NCBI RefSeq assembly: GCF_036002505.1
Contig: NZ_DASYTH010000419.1
Location: forward strand, 15,265-79,264
DNA: 64,000 nucleotides
From: DASYTH01 sp036002505
GTDB lineage: Bacteria > Actinomycetota > Actinomycetes > Mycobacteriales > Pseudonocardiaceae
Direction: 5' to 3'
In this document: positions 51,392-59,968 of the stretch, piece after piece
Position numbering within the stretch: the first letter of the stretch is position 1
Layout of the letters: every line of letters starts with the position of its first letter
Position numbers and translations under genes: made by a program
The notes under the pieces: generated by a model
Told to the model about the DNA's origin: nothing
The model's database searches: none
The model's input: only the letters and a program-made list of their open reading frames with translations

Positions 51392-52625
51392 CCACGAGCG
51401 GTTGCGGCGCCTGCTCGGGGACGAGCAGCTCGGCTGGCTGATCGCTCGGGTCCGGCGGCGGCTGTCCCGAGGCGAGCCGCTCACCGGCGTGGTCACCCTC
51501 GGCGACGCGACCGAGGCGGAGCGGGCGGCCGTGCGCCGGCTGCTCGGCCGGCCGCCGCGGCCCGGCGCCTCGCTCACCGTGTCCCTTCCCGCGGTCGACG
51601 AGGTGGTGCGCCACTCGGGCGCATGCCCGGACGGTCTGGCGGCCGCGATCGTCGCCCTCACCGGTCCGGTGGTGGACACGGTCGCCACGAACGTGGCCGT
51701 GGAATCCGCCTGGGAGAACGCGCTCGCACCGCTGGCCGAGACAGCGGCCGAACGGACGGTGCTGGCGCCGTGGTACGAGCGAGTGCGCAACACCGGGCTG
51801 ATCCGCCGCCTGGCCGGCACACCGGAGGCCGCGGCCGCCCTCGTCATCGACCTCGTCGCCGTGCTGCGCCGGCTACCGGCACCCGGCCGTCCGCTCGGCG
51901 CGTTCGCGGCCGAGACGACCGGCGACGCCCACGCCCTCGACGACGACCGTCCACTGGCGACACTCGGGTTGGGTGCCGCCCGCGAGCTCGCCGCACTTCC
52001 CGACGGGCAGGGTGCACAGTGGCGGCGAGAGGTGTGGGCCGCGGTCGGCGTCCTCCGGGACGACCTGTCCACGACGGTGCTCACCCTGGGCCTGCCCGGC
52101 GATCCGGGCAGCCCGACCGGTCGCGCCCTGAACGCACTTCGGGACGCCGGCCAGCCGGCGGTGCTGACCCTGCGTCAGCTCGTCCGCGATGCCCCCGCGG
52201 CGCACGCGACCGGGTTGGTGGTGTCGATCTGCGAGAACCCGGTCGTGGTCTCGCAGGCCGCTGACCATCTCGGGCCCGCGTGCGCACCGCTGGTGTGCAC
52301 GTCCGGCCAACCGAGCGTCGCCGCGCTGCATCTGCTGCGGATGCTGGCCGGTGCGGGCACGACGTTGCGCTTCCACTGCGACTTCGACTGGGGAGGAGTG
52401 CGAATCGGCAACGTGCTCCTCGACCGCATCCCCGTTGCCCCGTGGCGTTTCGACGCCGTGCACTACCGTGCGGCCGTCGGCAGGCATCCCGGCCGGCCAC
52501 TCACGGGCACTCAGATCGCCGCTCGGTGGGACACCGGCCTCGCTCCGGCCATGGCCCGTGGTGGTGTCCGCGTCGAGGAGGAACTACTCCTTGACGACCT
52601 CGTTCGCGACCTTTCCGTGAGCTAG
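51372..52625 (+). CDS. jetD: Wadjet toprim nuclease JetD (TIGR02679, type II)
   Basis: 417-aa nuclease subunit with an N-terminal DUF3323-like part and a C-terminal toprim/topo-VI-like domain (DUF2399 type). The toprim Glu is E288 in SICENPVVV and the acidic pair is D337/D339 in HCDFDWGGVRIGN, so the catalytic set looks intact. It starts at GTG 51372, 20 bp inside jetC. It cuts plasmid DNA caught by JetABC. A convergent terminator follows. Confidence 0.9.
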   Translation: MTHSTPDHERLRRLLGDEQLGWLIARVRRRLSRGEPLTGVVTLGDATEAERAAVRRLLGRPPRPGASLTVSLPAVDEVVRHSGACPDGLAAAIVALTGPVVDTVATNVAVESAWENALAPLAETAAERTVLAPWYERVRNTGLIRRLAGTPEAAAALVIDLVAVLRRLPAPGRPLGAFAAETTGDAHALDDDRPLATLGLGAARELAALPDGQGAQWRREVWAAVGVLRDDLSTTVLTLGLPGDPGSPTGRALNALRDAGQPAVLTLRQLVRDAPAAHATGLVVSICENPVVVSQAADHLGPACAPLVCTSGQPSVAALHLLRMLAGAGTTLRFHCDFDWGGVRIGNVLLDRIPVAPWRFDAVHYRAAVGRHPGRPLTGTQIAARWDTGLAPAMARGGVRVEEELLLDDLVRDLSVS

Positions 52626-52634
52626 TTTCCTTGG

Positions 52635-52661
52635 CGGGAGTGAACGTGACGTTGCCTTCCC
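52635..52661. terminator. Bidirectional terminator hairpin after the Wadjet operon
   Basis: GGGAGTGAACG, TGA, CGTTGCCTTCCC form a near-perfect stem between the convergent stops of jetD (52625) and the RNA ligase (52671). The core AACGTGACGTT and the layout are those of the terminator at 14668-14692. Confidence 0.72.
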
Positions 52662-52670
52662 ACCGGGAAT

Positions 52671-53834
52671 TCAGGCCGCGTCCTCGGTGCGCGGTCGGAA
52701 GGGATTCTCGTGGTCGGGGTACGCCGCGGCCCAGGCCTGGGCCGTGATCGGTTTGCCGTCCAGGGCGGCGAAGATCAGGCTCCGGTGGGGGTGGTCCTGG
52801 ATCGCCAGGGCGGCGTCCCGGCGCGACCGGTCACGCAGGCTGAGGGCCTCCTTCTCGGCGATCGCCCGGACCTCCTCGGCCTGCTCGGTCAGGCCGGTCA
52901 CGGTGCCGTCGATCCACTCCAGGAACTCTTCCGGGGCCATCCGGCGGATCTCCTCCAGCCAATCGGGGCCGGCTGCCCGGATTCCCCGTACCTCGTCGAC
53001 GCTCATCCGCAACGCCTGGGCGGCGCGCTTGACCGGCATGTCCGGGTGCGCCGTGAGCGTGGCGTGCACGGCGCAACGCTCCCAGAGCCGCCGGGCGGTG
53101 AGTCCGGTGATCATCCGGTGGAGCGCCACGTAGTCGTCCTGCTTGATCTTGAGGCGCTGGTCGGCGGTCGGGAAGTGAACGACGAGTCCCTCCGCTCCCG
53201 GCCGCGGGGGCGCAGACAGGGCCTCGGTCAGTGACTCGTAGGGAAAACGCCGTACGAGCGTGCCGGGCCATCCGTGAGCGGAGTGCGGCAGGGTCCGGCC
53301 GGCCTCGGTGCTCACCACGGCGAGCAACACCAGGTCATCCAGGGTTCCGTAGTCGACGACGATCCGGTTGTCCGGATAGATGATCTCGAACAGGTAGGTC
53401 AGGCCCGCGCGCGGTGTCCACGCGGATGCGTAATCCCGCGCCCACAGCTCGGTGGCGTGCGCGGCCTGGTCGCTGATGAACGAGCCTCGGGTGGCGATCG
53501 CGAACCGGCCAGAACCGCTCGGGTAGAGGATGCCCAGCGACCCGTCCAGCTTGTCGGTCACGCATACCGGACCGGAGGTGTCGAGCCCTTCGGCCGCCGG
53601 CTCGCCGTGGTTGAAGAACTTCGGGAATGGCCGGGCGACGATCTCACCGGAAACCGTGTCGACGATCAAGCCCCGGCACGCCCTGGTGACCTGGTTCCAT
53701 ACGCGCTCGTACCGGGCCTTCTCGGCGTAGTTGAAGATCTGGAGTGGGAGCGTCGGGTGGAACTGCGTGCGCACGTAGCCGCCGGCGAGCATCTCGTCCA
53801 GCAGATCGCGATCCAGCAGCTCGTTCAGCCTCAT
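52671..53834 (-). CDS. T4 Rnl1-like RNA ligase
   Basis: 387-aa ATP-dependent RNA ligase. Nucleotidyltransferase motifs are in order: RGLIVDT (54-60), FNHGE (74-78), adenylated Lys K95 in TDKLDGSLG, E150 in YLFEIIYP, E215 in EGLVVHF and K229/K231 in LKIKQDDY. The C-terminal third is helical, as in Rnl1-type enzymes that mend broken tRNA. ATG 53834 has AAGG upstream; ATG 53858 would add eight residues. It lies beside the Wadjet operon but on the opposite strand. No polynucleotide kinase partner is adjacent. Confidence 0.85.
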   Translation of the reverse strand: MRLNELLDRDLLDEMLAGGYVRTQFHPTLPLQIFNYAEKARYERVWNQVTRACRGLIVDTVSGEIVARPFPKFFNHGEPAAEGLDTSGPVCVTDKLDGSLGILYPSGSGRFAIATRGSFISDQAAHATELWARDYASAWTPRAGLTYLFEIIYPDNRIVVDYGTLDDLVLLAVVSTEAGRTLPHSAHGWPGTLVRRFPYESLTEALSAPPRPGAEGLVVHFPTADQRLKIKQDDYVALHRMITGLTARRLWERCAVHATLTAHPDMPVKRAAQALRMSVDEVRGIRAAGPDWLEEIRRMAPEEFLEWIDGTVTGLTEQAEEVRAIAEKEALSLRDRSRRDAALAIQDHPHRSLIFAALDGKPITAQAWAAAYPDHENPFRPRTEDAA

Positions 53835-53927
53835 GGCGCCCTTGTACAGCGTCCCCATGACATTTCGGGCGGTTGTGTCGTCGTACGGCGAGAAGAACCA
53901 GCCATCCGGGGGACAAGGAGGAAACCG

Positions 53928-54392
53928 ATGAGCGATCCGCAGGCCATTGTCGACCGCGTCGAGATCGAGGCGCTGCGCGCGGAGTTCACGGATGCGGCGA
54001 TGATGCGCGACTACGACCGCTTCGCGGCGCTGTTCACCCACGATGCCGTGTACCGGATCCCTGACGCCAACGTCGAGCAGGCCGGCCGGGAGCAGATCCG
54101 CGCCGGGGTCGAGCGGCTGGCGGACGAGTGGAAGTACTTCGTGCAAACCACCCACCCGGGCGCGATCGAACTCGACGGCGACACCGCGTCCGGCCGGGCC
54201 TACATCCAAGAACTCGGGCTGCTGCGCGACGGCACGTCGGTGCTCAACTATGCCCTGTTCCACGACCGCTACCGGCGCACCCCGGACGGCTGGAAGTTCA
54301 CCGAACGCGTCTACGAGGTCAGGTACTTCGACACCACTCCGCTGCCGGGCTCACCCGACGTGGACTGGGTGGCCCAGGACCAGGAGGCGTGA
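53928..54392 (+). CDS. SnoaL-like / NTF2-fold protein
   Basis: 154-aa cone-fold protein. IEALRAEFTDAAMMRDYDRF and ALFTHDAVYRIPDANVEQAG are the classic start, followed by the sheet region NYALFHDRYRRTPDGWKFTE. Members act as cyclases, isomerases or binding proteins. A strong AAGGAGG lies upstream of ATG 53928. The LUD gene starts in a TGATG overlap with its stop, so the two form an operon. Confidence 0.82.
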   Translation: MSDPQAIVDRVEIEALRAEFTDAAMMRDYDRFAALFTHDAVYRIPDANVEQAGREQIRAGVERLADEWKYFVQTTHPGAIELDGDTASGRAYIQELGLLRDGTSVLNYALFHDRYRRTPDGWKFTERVYEVRYFDTTPLPGSPDVDWVAQDQEA

Positions 54393-55021
54393 TGACCACC
54401 CCGACTCCGACGACACAGTTCACCGATCCGGCACCCGCGCAGCGCCTGGAACGGGCGGCCACCGCGCTGACGGCGCACAATTTCACCGTCGAGATCCTTG
54501 ACGATGCCGCCGCCGCGCGTGCCCGCATCACGGATCTGATACCCGAGGGCGCGAGCGTGTTGACCGCGGCCAGCGAGACCCTCCGCCTGTCCGGCATCGA
54601 TGCGGACATCAACACCAGCGGGCGCTACCAGGCCGTCAGGCCACGCCTGCTGGCCATGGACCGGGTCACCCGCGCCGACGACATCCGGCGGGATCTTGCC
54701 AGCCCCGACGTCGTCGTGGGCAGCGTCGCCGCGCTCACCGAAACCGGTTCCCTCGTGGTCGCCTCGGCCAGCGGAAGCCAACTGCCCGCGTACGCCGGCG
54801 GCGCCGCCCACGCGATCTGGGTCGTCGGGGCGCAGAAGGTGGTACCCGACCTGGCCACCGCGCTGCGCCGCGTCGAAGACCACGCCCTCCCACTGGAAAC
54901 CGCCCGTGCCCAGGTGGTCTACGGGCAGCCCAGCGCCATCAACCGCCTGCTCGTCCTCAACGCGGAACCCCACCCAGGGCGCGGAACCGTCCTGCTGCTC
55001 CGCGAAGCCATCGGATTCTGA
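54392..55021 (+). CDS. LUD-domain protein (LutC/YkgG-like)
   Basis: 209-aa protein of the LUD family that includes LutC of lactate utilisation. LIPEGASVLTAASETLRLSG, the VVVGSVAALTETGSLVVAS region and HAIWVVGAQKVVPDLATALR are typical. No lutA or lutB is nearby, so its partner process is unknown. It is coupled to the SnoaL-like gene. Confidence 0.82.
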   Translation: MTTPTPTTQFTDPAPAQRLERAATALTAHNFTVEILDDAAAARARITDLIPEGASVLTAASETLRLSGIDADINTSGRYQAVRPRLLAMDRVTRADDIRRDLASPDVVVGSVAALTETGSLVVASASGSQLPAYAGGAAHAIWVVGAQKVVPDLATALRRVEDHALPLETARAQVVYGQPSAINRLLVLNAEPHPGRGTVLLLREAIGF

Positions 55022-55058
55022 AACCACCAGCCTGAGGCCGGCTCTCGGGCAGCACGGT

Positions 55059-55116
55059 TTGACGCAACCAGTCAGTTGCAATAATGTAGCAACTGACCGG
55101 TTGCTACTCATCGGAG
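55059..55116 (+). promoter_or_regulatory. Promoter and operator of the DHA2 exporter
   Basis: A -35 TTGACG (55059-55064), 17-bp spacer and -10 TAATGT (55082-55087) are followed by the palindrome-like GCAACTGACCGGTTGC (55089-55104). A second box GCAACCAGTCAGTTGC (55064-55079) is its near-perfect reverse complement. The GGAGG ribosome site is at 55112-55116. The same arrangement occurs before the SRPBCC gene. Confidence 0.75.
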
Positions 55117-55122
55117 GCTGTC

Positions 55123-56539
55123 ATGGGATTTCCTGCCGCGATCGACACCACCTCGCCGCCGCGCTTCAGTGGGCGGCAACGGGTGATTCTGCTGGTGCTG
55201 CTCGGCGCCGGGTTCATGCTGGCGGTCGACTTCTCGATCTTGAACGTGGCGCTGCCGGAGGTTGGGGCGGGCGTCGGGTTGGGGTTGACCGGGCTCGCCT
55301 GGATCACCTCGGCCTACGCGCTGCCCGCCGCCGGTTTCACCCTGCTGTTCGGCCGGCTGGCAGACCTGTTCGGCCGGCGCAGGCTGTTCCTCTCCGGCAT
55401 GGTCCTGCTGACCGGGGCCTCGCTGCTCGGGGGCGTCGCGGCCAGCCCCGAGCTGCTCCTGGCCGCCCGGGTGCTGCAGGGCCTGGCCACCGCGATGACG
55501 ATTCCCGCGGCGCTGTCGCTGCTCACCACCACCTTCGCGGAGGGCGCGACGCGCGACCGCGTCCTCGGCTTCAACGGCGCCCTGCTCTCCGGTGGCTTCA
55601 CCGTCGGCGCGCTGGTCGGTGGCGCCCTGGTCAGCCTGCTGGGCTGGCGGGCCGCCTTCTTCATCAACGTCCCGGTCGCCGTGGTGATTCTGCTGGTCAC
55701 CCCATTCGTGATCAGCGAAAGCCGGGTGCCCGAGCGGGTGAAGCTGGACCTGCCCGGAGCGGTGACCGTGACCGGTGGTCTGCTGGCCGTGATCTACGCG
55801 GTCATCGAGCGGAACGTCCCCTTCGCGGTCGTCGGGGTGCTGCTGCTGGCCGCGTTCTGGATGATCGAGCTGCGCTCGCCGGCACCCCTGGCCCCGGTGC
55901 GCATCCTCAAGCGGCCCACGGTGAAGTGGGGGAACTACGCCGGGCTCGTGATCTTCACCATGGAGCCCGCGATGATCTTCTTGATGACGCTCTACCTGCA
56001 GCAGGACCTCGGTCTGTCCCCGCTGGCCACCCGGCCTGGTCTTCGGCATCCCGGGCCTGGCGGCGGTGGCCGCCGGGGTGATCGCCGGGCGCTTGATCGG
56101 GCGCTTCGGCGGCCGCACGGTCCTGGCCGTGGGCCTGTCCGTGCAGGGTCTGGCGACCCTTCCGCTGGTGTTCCTCGGCGCCGACCGGGTGGCGCTGGCG
56201 GTGCTGATCCCGGCGCTGTTCATCGGGTTCTTCGGGCATGTGGCCGCGATCGTCGCGTTCACGGTGACCGGGACCTCGGGTGTGCCGAACGAGGAGCAGG
56301 GCCTGGCCACGGGCCTGACCTCGATGACCCAGCAGGTCGCCATCACCGTCGGGATCCCGATCCTGAGCGCGGTCGCCGCGACGCAGAGCGTGCGGTTGAC
56401 CGGCATCCACCTCGCGCTGGGGGTGAACGTGGTCGTGACGCTGGCCAGCGTGGTCCTCGTCTGGCTCCGGTTGCGCCCGCGCGAGGGGATGGTCGTTCGC
56501 CTCCCCGAGGGCGAGCGGCCGCTCGAGCAGGCTTGTTGA
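55123..56539 (+). pseudogene. DHA2-type MFS drug exporter, single-base frameshift
   Basis: Full-length EmrB/QacA-like exporter apart from one extra C near 56028-56033. The first frame gives the N-terminal helices with motif A (FGRLADLFGRRRLF), RVLQGLATAMTIPAALSL (motif C region) and on to LSPLAT. Removing one base restores GLVFGIPGLAAVAAGVIAGR and the last six helices to QAC at 56539. As sequenced, the product would be truncated after about 300 residues with a scrambled tail. A sequencing error in the C-run cannot be excluded. It is probably regulated with the SRPBCC-ArsR pair by a shared operator. Confidence 0.78.
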
Positions 56540-56595
56540 CGCAACCATCCGGTGGCCATAGTATTGCAACTAACCGATTGCTACTCGTTGGAGGC
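56536..56595 (+). promoter_or_regulatory. Promoter and operator of the SRPBCC-ArsR operon
   Basis: A -35 TTGACG (56536-56541) overlaps the exporter stop. A 17-bp spacer leads to -10 TAGTAT (56559-56564), and the operator-like GCAACTAACCGATTGC (56566-56581) follows. TTGCTACTCGTTGGAGGC continues into the ribosome site. Nearly every element matches the region before the exporter, so one regulator probably binds both. Confidence 0.77.
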
Positions 56596-56599
56596 AGTG

Positions 56600-57031
56600 A
56601 TGGCTTTTCCCGATCGCATCGAGCGGACCGTGGAGGTCGCCCATGCGCCGCGCAAGGTGTGGGCGGCGCTCACCACGGCCGAGGGTCTGGGCACATGGTT
56701 CGGCAACGAGGCGAAGATCGACCTGCGCCCGGGCGGATCGGCGCAGATGACGTGGACCAACGGGCACACGGCGGACATGCGTATCGAACGTGTCGAGGAG
56801 CCGGCGGTTTTCGGGTTCACGTGGCACATCCAAGGGCTGCCCGAGGATGATCCGCGCCGCACGTATGTCGAGTTCACGCTCGAACCGGTCGCCGCGGGCA
56901 CGCGGCTGACCGTGGTCGAGTCCGGCTTCGCTCAGTTGCCGGACGACGTATACCGCACGGTATTCGCCGGCAATGTCAAAGGTTGGGCCAGTGAGCTGGG
57001 GGAATTGGTCGAATACCTCGATGCCGCCTGA
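56600..57031 (+). CDS. SRPBCC/AHSA1-family protein
   Basis: 143-aa AHSA1-like protein. IERTVEVAHAPRKVWAALTT, GTWFGNEAKIDLRPGG and the C-terminal GNVKGWASELGELVEYL are typical. Such proteins are very often encoded directly upstream of an ArsR regulator, as here, with an 11-bp overlap. It may bind a small hydrophobic ligand. It is expressed from a clear promoter with an operator at 56566-56581. Confidence 0.85.
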   Translation: MAFPDRIERTVEVAHAPRKVWAALTTAEGLGTWFGNEAKIDLRPGGSAQMTWTNGHTADMRIERVEEPAVFGFTWHIQGLPEDDPRRTYVEFTLEPVAAGTRLTVVESGFAQLPDDVYRTVFAGNVKGWASELGELVEYLDAA

Positions 57032-57365
57032 CGTCGAGGCGGTCGCCGAGCAGGTCTTCGTCGCCTTGGCCGACCCGACCCGGCGGGGGATCCTGGCCGC
57101 GCTGGCTTCCGGGGGGCCGGCCACGGCCACGGACCTGGCCGATCGGCTGCCGATCACGCGGCAGGCGATCGCCAAACACCTGGCGTTGCTGGCCGAGGCG
57201 GGCCTGGTGACGGCCGAACCGGGGGAGCGGCGCCGGGTGCGGTACCGGCTGCGCTCCGCCCCCATGCAAGTGGCGCAACAGTTCCTGGCCGCGCTGGCCC
57301 GCGACTGGGACGGCCCGCTCGACGCGTTGAAGGACCACCTCGACCGGGCCGCCGAATCCACATGA
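57021..57365 (+). CDS. ArsR-family transcriptional regulator
   Basis: 114-aa winged-helix repressor. FVALADPTRRGILAALASGG and TDLADRLPITRQAIAKHLAL form the DNA-binding part, and ERRRVRYRLRSAP is the wing. It lacks the metal-binding Cys of true ArsR proteins. ATG 57021 is chosen over an upstream in-frame start because the N-terminus PPDVEAVAEQVF fits the family. It is the best candidate to bind the GCAAC-N6-GTTGC-type boxes before its own operon and before the exporter. Confidence 0.88.
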   Translation: MPPDVEAVAEQVFVALADPTRRGILAALASGGPATATDLADRLPITRQAIAKHLALLAEAGLVTAEPGERRRVRYRLRSAPMQVAQQFLAALARDWDGPLDALKDHLDRAAEST

Positions 57366-57384
57366 CAGAAGGGTGAACACCATC

Positions 57385-58068
57385 ATGAAGACTCCCGCGA
57401 TCGTCACTGCTGAGGAATGGGAGACCGCGCGCCAGCAGTTGCTGGTGAAGGAGAAGGAGTTGACCCGCGCCCGGGACGCGCTGGCCGCGGAGCGCCGGCG
57501 GATGCCGTGGCTGGCGGTGGAGAAGGAATACCTGTTCGACGGACCCGGCGGCAAGGCGAGCCTGCTCGACCTGTTCGAGGGCCGCCGCCAGCTGATCGTC
57601 TACCGCGCCTTCTTCGAGCCCGGTGTGCACGGCTGGCCCAACCACGCGTGTATCGGCTGCTCCATGATGGCCGACCAGGTCGCCCACGTCGCCCATCTGA
57701 ACGCCCGCGACACCACGCTCGCCTTCGCCTCGCGCGCGCCGCAGCCGGACATCGAGCGCGTCAAGGCCCGGATGGGCTGGTCGATGCCCTGGTACACCAT
57801 CACCGACGAGTTCGACGTCGATTTCGGCGTGGACGAATGGCACGGCACGAATGCGTTCTTCCGCGACGGCGACCGGGTGTTCCGTACCTACTTCATCAAC
57901 AACCGGGGCGACGAGGCGATGGGGGGCACCTGGGCCTACCTCGACATCACCGCGCTCGGGCGGCAGGAGGAATGGGAGGACTCGCCCGAGGGCTATCCCC
58001 AGACCAAGCCGTACGCGTGGTGGACCTGGCACGACCAGTACAACGACGCCACGCGGTCGGAAGGCTGA
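57385..58068 (+). CDS. DUF899 thioredoxin-like protein
   Basis: 227-aa protein of DUF899, a thioredoxin-fold family. RARDALAAERRRMPWLAVEK at the start, YRAFFEPG, GCSMMADQVAHVAHLNARD and PWYTITDEFDVDFGVDEWHG are characteristic. ATG 57385 has GAAGGG at good spacing, better than the upstream GTG 57373. It follows the ArsR gene by 19 bp and is probably in the same operon. Function is unknown; a redox role is inferred from the fold. Confidence 0.85.
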   Translation: MKTPAIVTAEEWETARQQLLVKEKELTRARDALAAERRRMPWLAVEKEYLFDGPGGKASLLDLFEGRRQLIVYRAFFEPGVHGWPNHACIGCSMMADQVAHVAHLNARDTTLAFASRAPQPDIERVKARMGWSMPWYTITDEFDVDFGVDEWHGTNAFFRDGDRVFRTYFINNRGDEAMGGTWAYLDITALGRQEEWEDSPEGYPQTKPYAWWTWHDQYNDATRSEG

Positions 58069-58079
58069 CTCGCGGCGGT

Positions 58080-58871
58080 TCAGCCGAGGGCGGCCTCCGG
58101 GTCGAAAGGAGGGACGATGCGGTTGCGGTGGGGTAAGGCGAGTGCGGCCGCGGCGGCGCGGGTGCGGGCTCCGGTGCGGTCGTAGATGTGTTCGAGGTGT
58201 TTGCGGACGGTGGCGACGGAGATGTAAAGCTGGCGGGCGATGCCGGTATTGCTGAGGCCCTGGTCGGCGAGCTCGAGAACTTCCTGTTCACGCGGGCTGA
58301 GTCGGGGGACGGCGCGGCGGCGTCGTTGGGACTCGACATAGACCTCGTAGAGGTGTGGTTTGAGGAGTTGGACCACGAGGCGGTCCCGTTCGGTGAAATC
58401 GGAGCCGGTCAGGCGCCAGAATGAGACCTTGCGGAAATGGCCTGGGGCGGTGGGGAAGGCGGCATGCAGGCCGTGAACGCTTCCATGCCGCCCGTGGAAA
58501 TCGGCGTAGAAGCTCGTGTTGCGTAGTTCGGTCTGTGTGTAGAAGTCCGACCAGCGGACCGCTGAGGCGTAGTCTCCGGTGCGCTCGGCATAATTGCACG
58601 GTAGGAATGATGTGACGCTGTGCCACCAGGCTTCGGGGATGCCGGTGGAGCCGAGTTCGATGCCGTGTTCGCCGCATTCGAACCATTGACCCAGCAGCAC
58701 GCGGCGGTGGGTCAGGTCGACCTCGTTGAAGTTGACCTGATCACAGGCAACCAGGCCGGCCAGCCCGTCCAACACTGCCCAGGGAAGGCCCTCGGTGGGT
58801 TCGTCGCGCCGCCCGTTCTCCACCACCGACATCAACGTGCGAAGATCATGTTCGGTGAGCGTTTCGTACAT
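58080..58871 (-). CDS. LuxR-family transcriptional regulator
   Basis: 263-aa regulator with an N-terminal sensor-like region (about 1-190) of unknown type and a C-terminal LuxR HTH (LSPREQEVLELADQGLSNTG, then LYISVATVRKHLEHIYDRTG). ATG 58871 has GGGAGGGAG upstream. It is convergent with the DUF899 gene and divergent from the Kelch gene, so it may control the latter. Confidence 0.86.
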   Translation of the reverse strand: MYETLTEHDLRTLMSVVENGRRDEPTEGLPWAVLDGLAGLVACDQVNFNEVDLTHRRVLLGQWFECGEHGIELGSTGIPEAWWHSVTSFLPCNYAERTGDYASAVRWSDFYTQTELRNTSFYADFHGRHGSVHGLHAAFPTAPGHFRKVSFWRLTGSDFTERDRLVVQLLKPHLYEVYVESQRRRRAVPRLSPREQEVLELADQGLSNTGIARQLYISVATVRKHLEHIYDRTGARTRAAAAALALPHRNRIVPPFDPEAALG

Positions 58872-58948
58872 CGGGCGCTCCCTCCCAGCCACAAATACGC
58901 CTTAAAGCGAATATCGCGACCCGTTATCGAGGCGTGAGGCTTCCGCCC

Positions 58949-59968
58949 ATGACTCGGATACTGACATTGGGCACCATCGCCCTCGCGCTCCTGACCGCCC
59001 TGCCCGCACCCATGGCTGCCGGAGAGGAGACCGGACCCCGTCGGTGGACGCCACAGCCGCCGATGCAGCACGCTCGTGCGGGGCTGGGCGTGGTCACGGT
59101 GAACGGACAGATCTTCGCCATGGGCGGTTTCGATGGCACCCCCCAGACCTTCGATGCCGTCGAAACCCGGGAACTGGCCGGCCGCGGCTCGTGGCAGCCC
59201 GCACCGCCGTTGCCGACCGCGCGGGCCAACCTGGCCACGGCCGTGCTGGGCGGCCGGGTGTACGCGGTGGGCGGCTTCAGCGCCGACGACGACATTCTGC
59301 CGGTCGTGGAGACGTTCGACACGAGATCTGGCAGCTGGACGACGGGCCTGCCGATTCCCCAACCCCGCGCCGCGGCCGGGGCAGCGGCACTGAACGGCCT
59401 GCTCTACGTCGCCGGCGGCATCGTCCCGGTAGACGGTGGCGAGTCCCGCAGCACCGCATCGGTGATCGCCTACAACCCGGCCAGGAACACCTGGCGACCG
59501 GTCGCCCCGATGCACACCGCTCGGTCGCGGTTCCGGCTGGTGGCGGCGGGCGGATTTCTCTACGCCGTGGGTGGCCGTACCGAAGGGCCCTCGCTGGCCA
59601 CCGTGGAACGCTACGACCCCAGATCCGACACCTGGCGCGCGATCAACCCGATGCACGAGTCCCGGGTCCTGCCGTGCGTGGTCGAAACCCGGAACGGGAA
59701 CCGGCCGGTCCTGGCCGCCGTCGGTGGGGCGATCTTCGACGACAGCGGCCTCGTGGACGTCAGGCGCACCACCGAGGTGCTCGACCTGACCACCGGCCGC
59801 TGGGCCCTGCTCGATGTCCTGCTGCCCGTGTCCCGGGTGTCCCTTGACTGCGCCGTACAACCGGACGGAACGATGCTCGCCGTCGGTGGCGCCACGCGCA
59901 CCGGCGACGGGTTCGTGGAACTTCCCGACGTCGACGCGCTCACCCTCACGCCTCGCGATCTCCCCTGA
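58949..59968 (+). CDS. Secreted Kelch-repeat protein
   Basis: 339-aa protein with a signal peptide (TRILTLGTIALALLTALPAP, cleavage probably after APMAAG). Five or six Kelch blades follow, each marked by a Gly-Gly: FAMGG, YAVGG, YVAGG, YAVGG, AAVGG, LAVGG. It is predicted to form a beta-propeller outside the cell, for binding or as a galactose-oxidase-like shell, but no oxidase residues are evident. Start ATG 58949 is used; GTG 58934 is in frame. The end overlaps the convergent methyltransferase. Confidence 0.83.
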   Translation: MTRILTLGTIALALLTALPAPMAAGEETGPRRWTPQPPMQHARAGLGVVTVNGQIFAMGGFDGTPQTFDAVETRELAGRGSWQPAPPLPTARANLATAVLGGRVYAVGGFSADDDILPVVETFDTRSGSWTTGLPIPQPRAAAGAAALNGLLYVAGGIVPVDGGESRSTASVIAYNPARNTWRPVAPMHTARSRFRLVAAGGFLYAVGGRTEGPSLATVERYDPRSDTWRAINPMHESRVLPCVVETRNGNRPVLAAVGGAIFDDSGLVDVRRTTEVLDLTTGRWALLDVLLPVSRVSLDCAVQPDGTMLAVGGATRTGDGFVELPDVDALTLTPRDLP

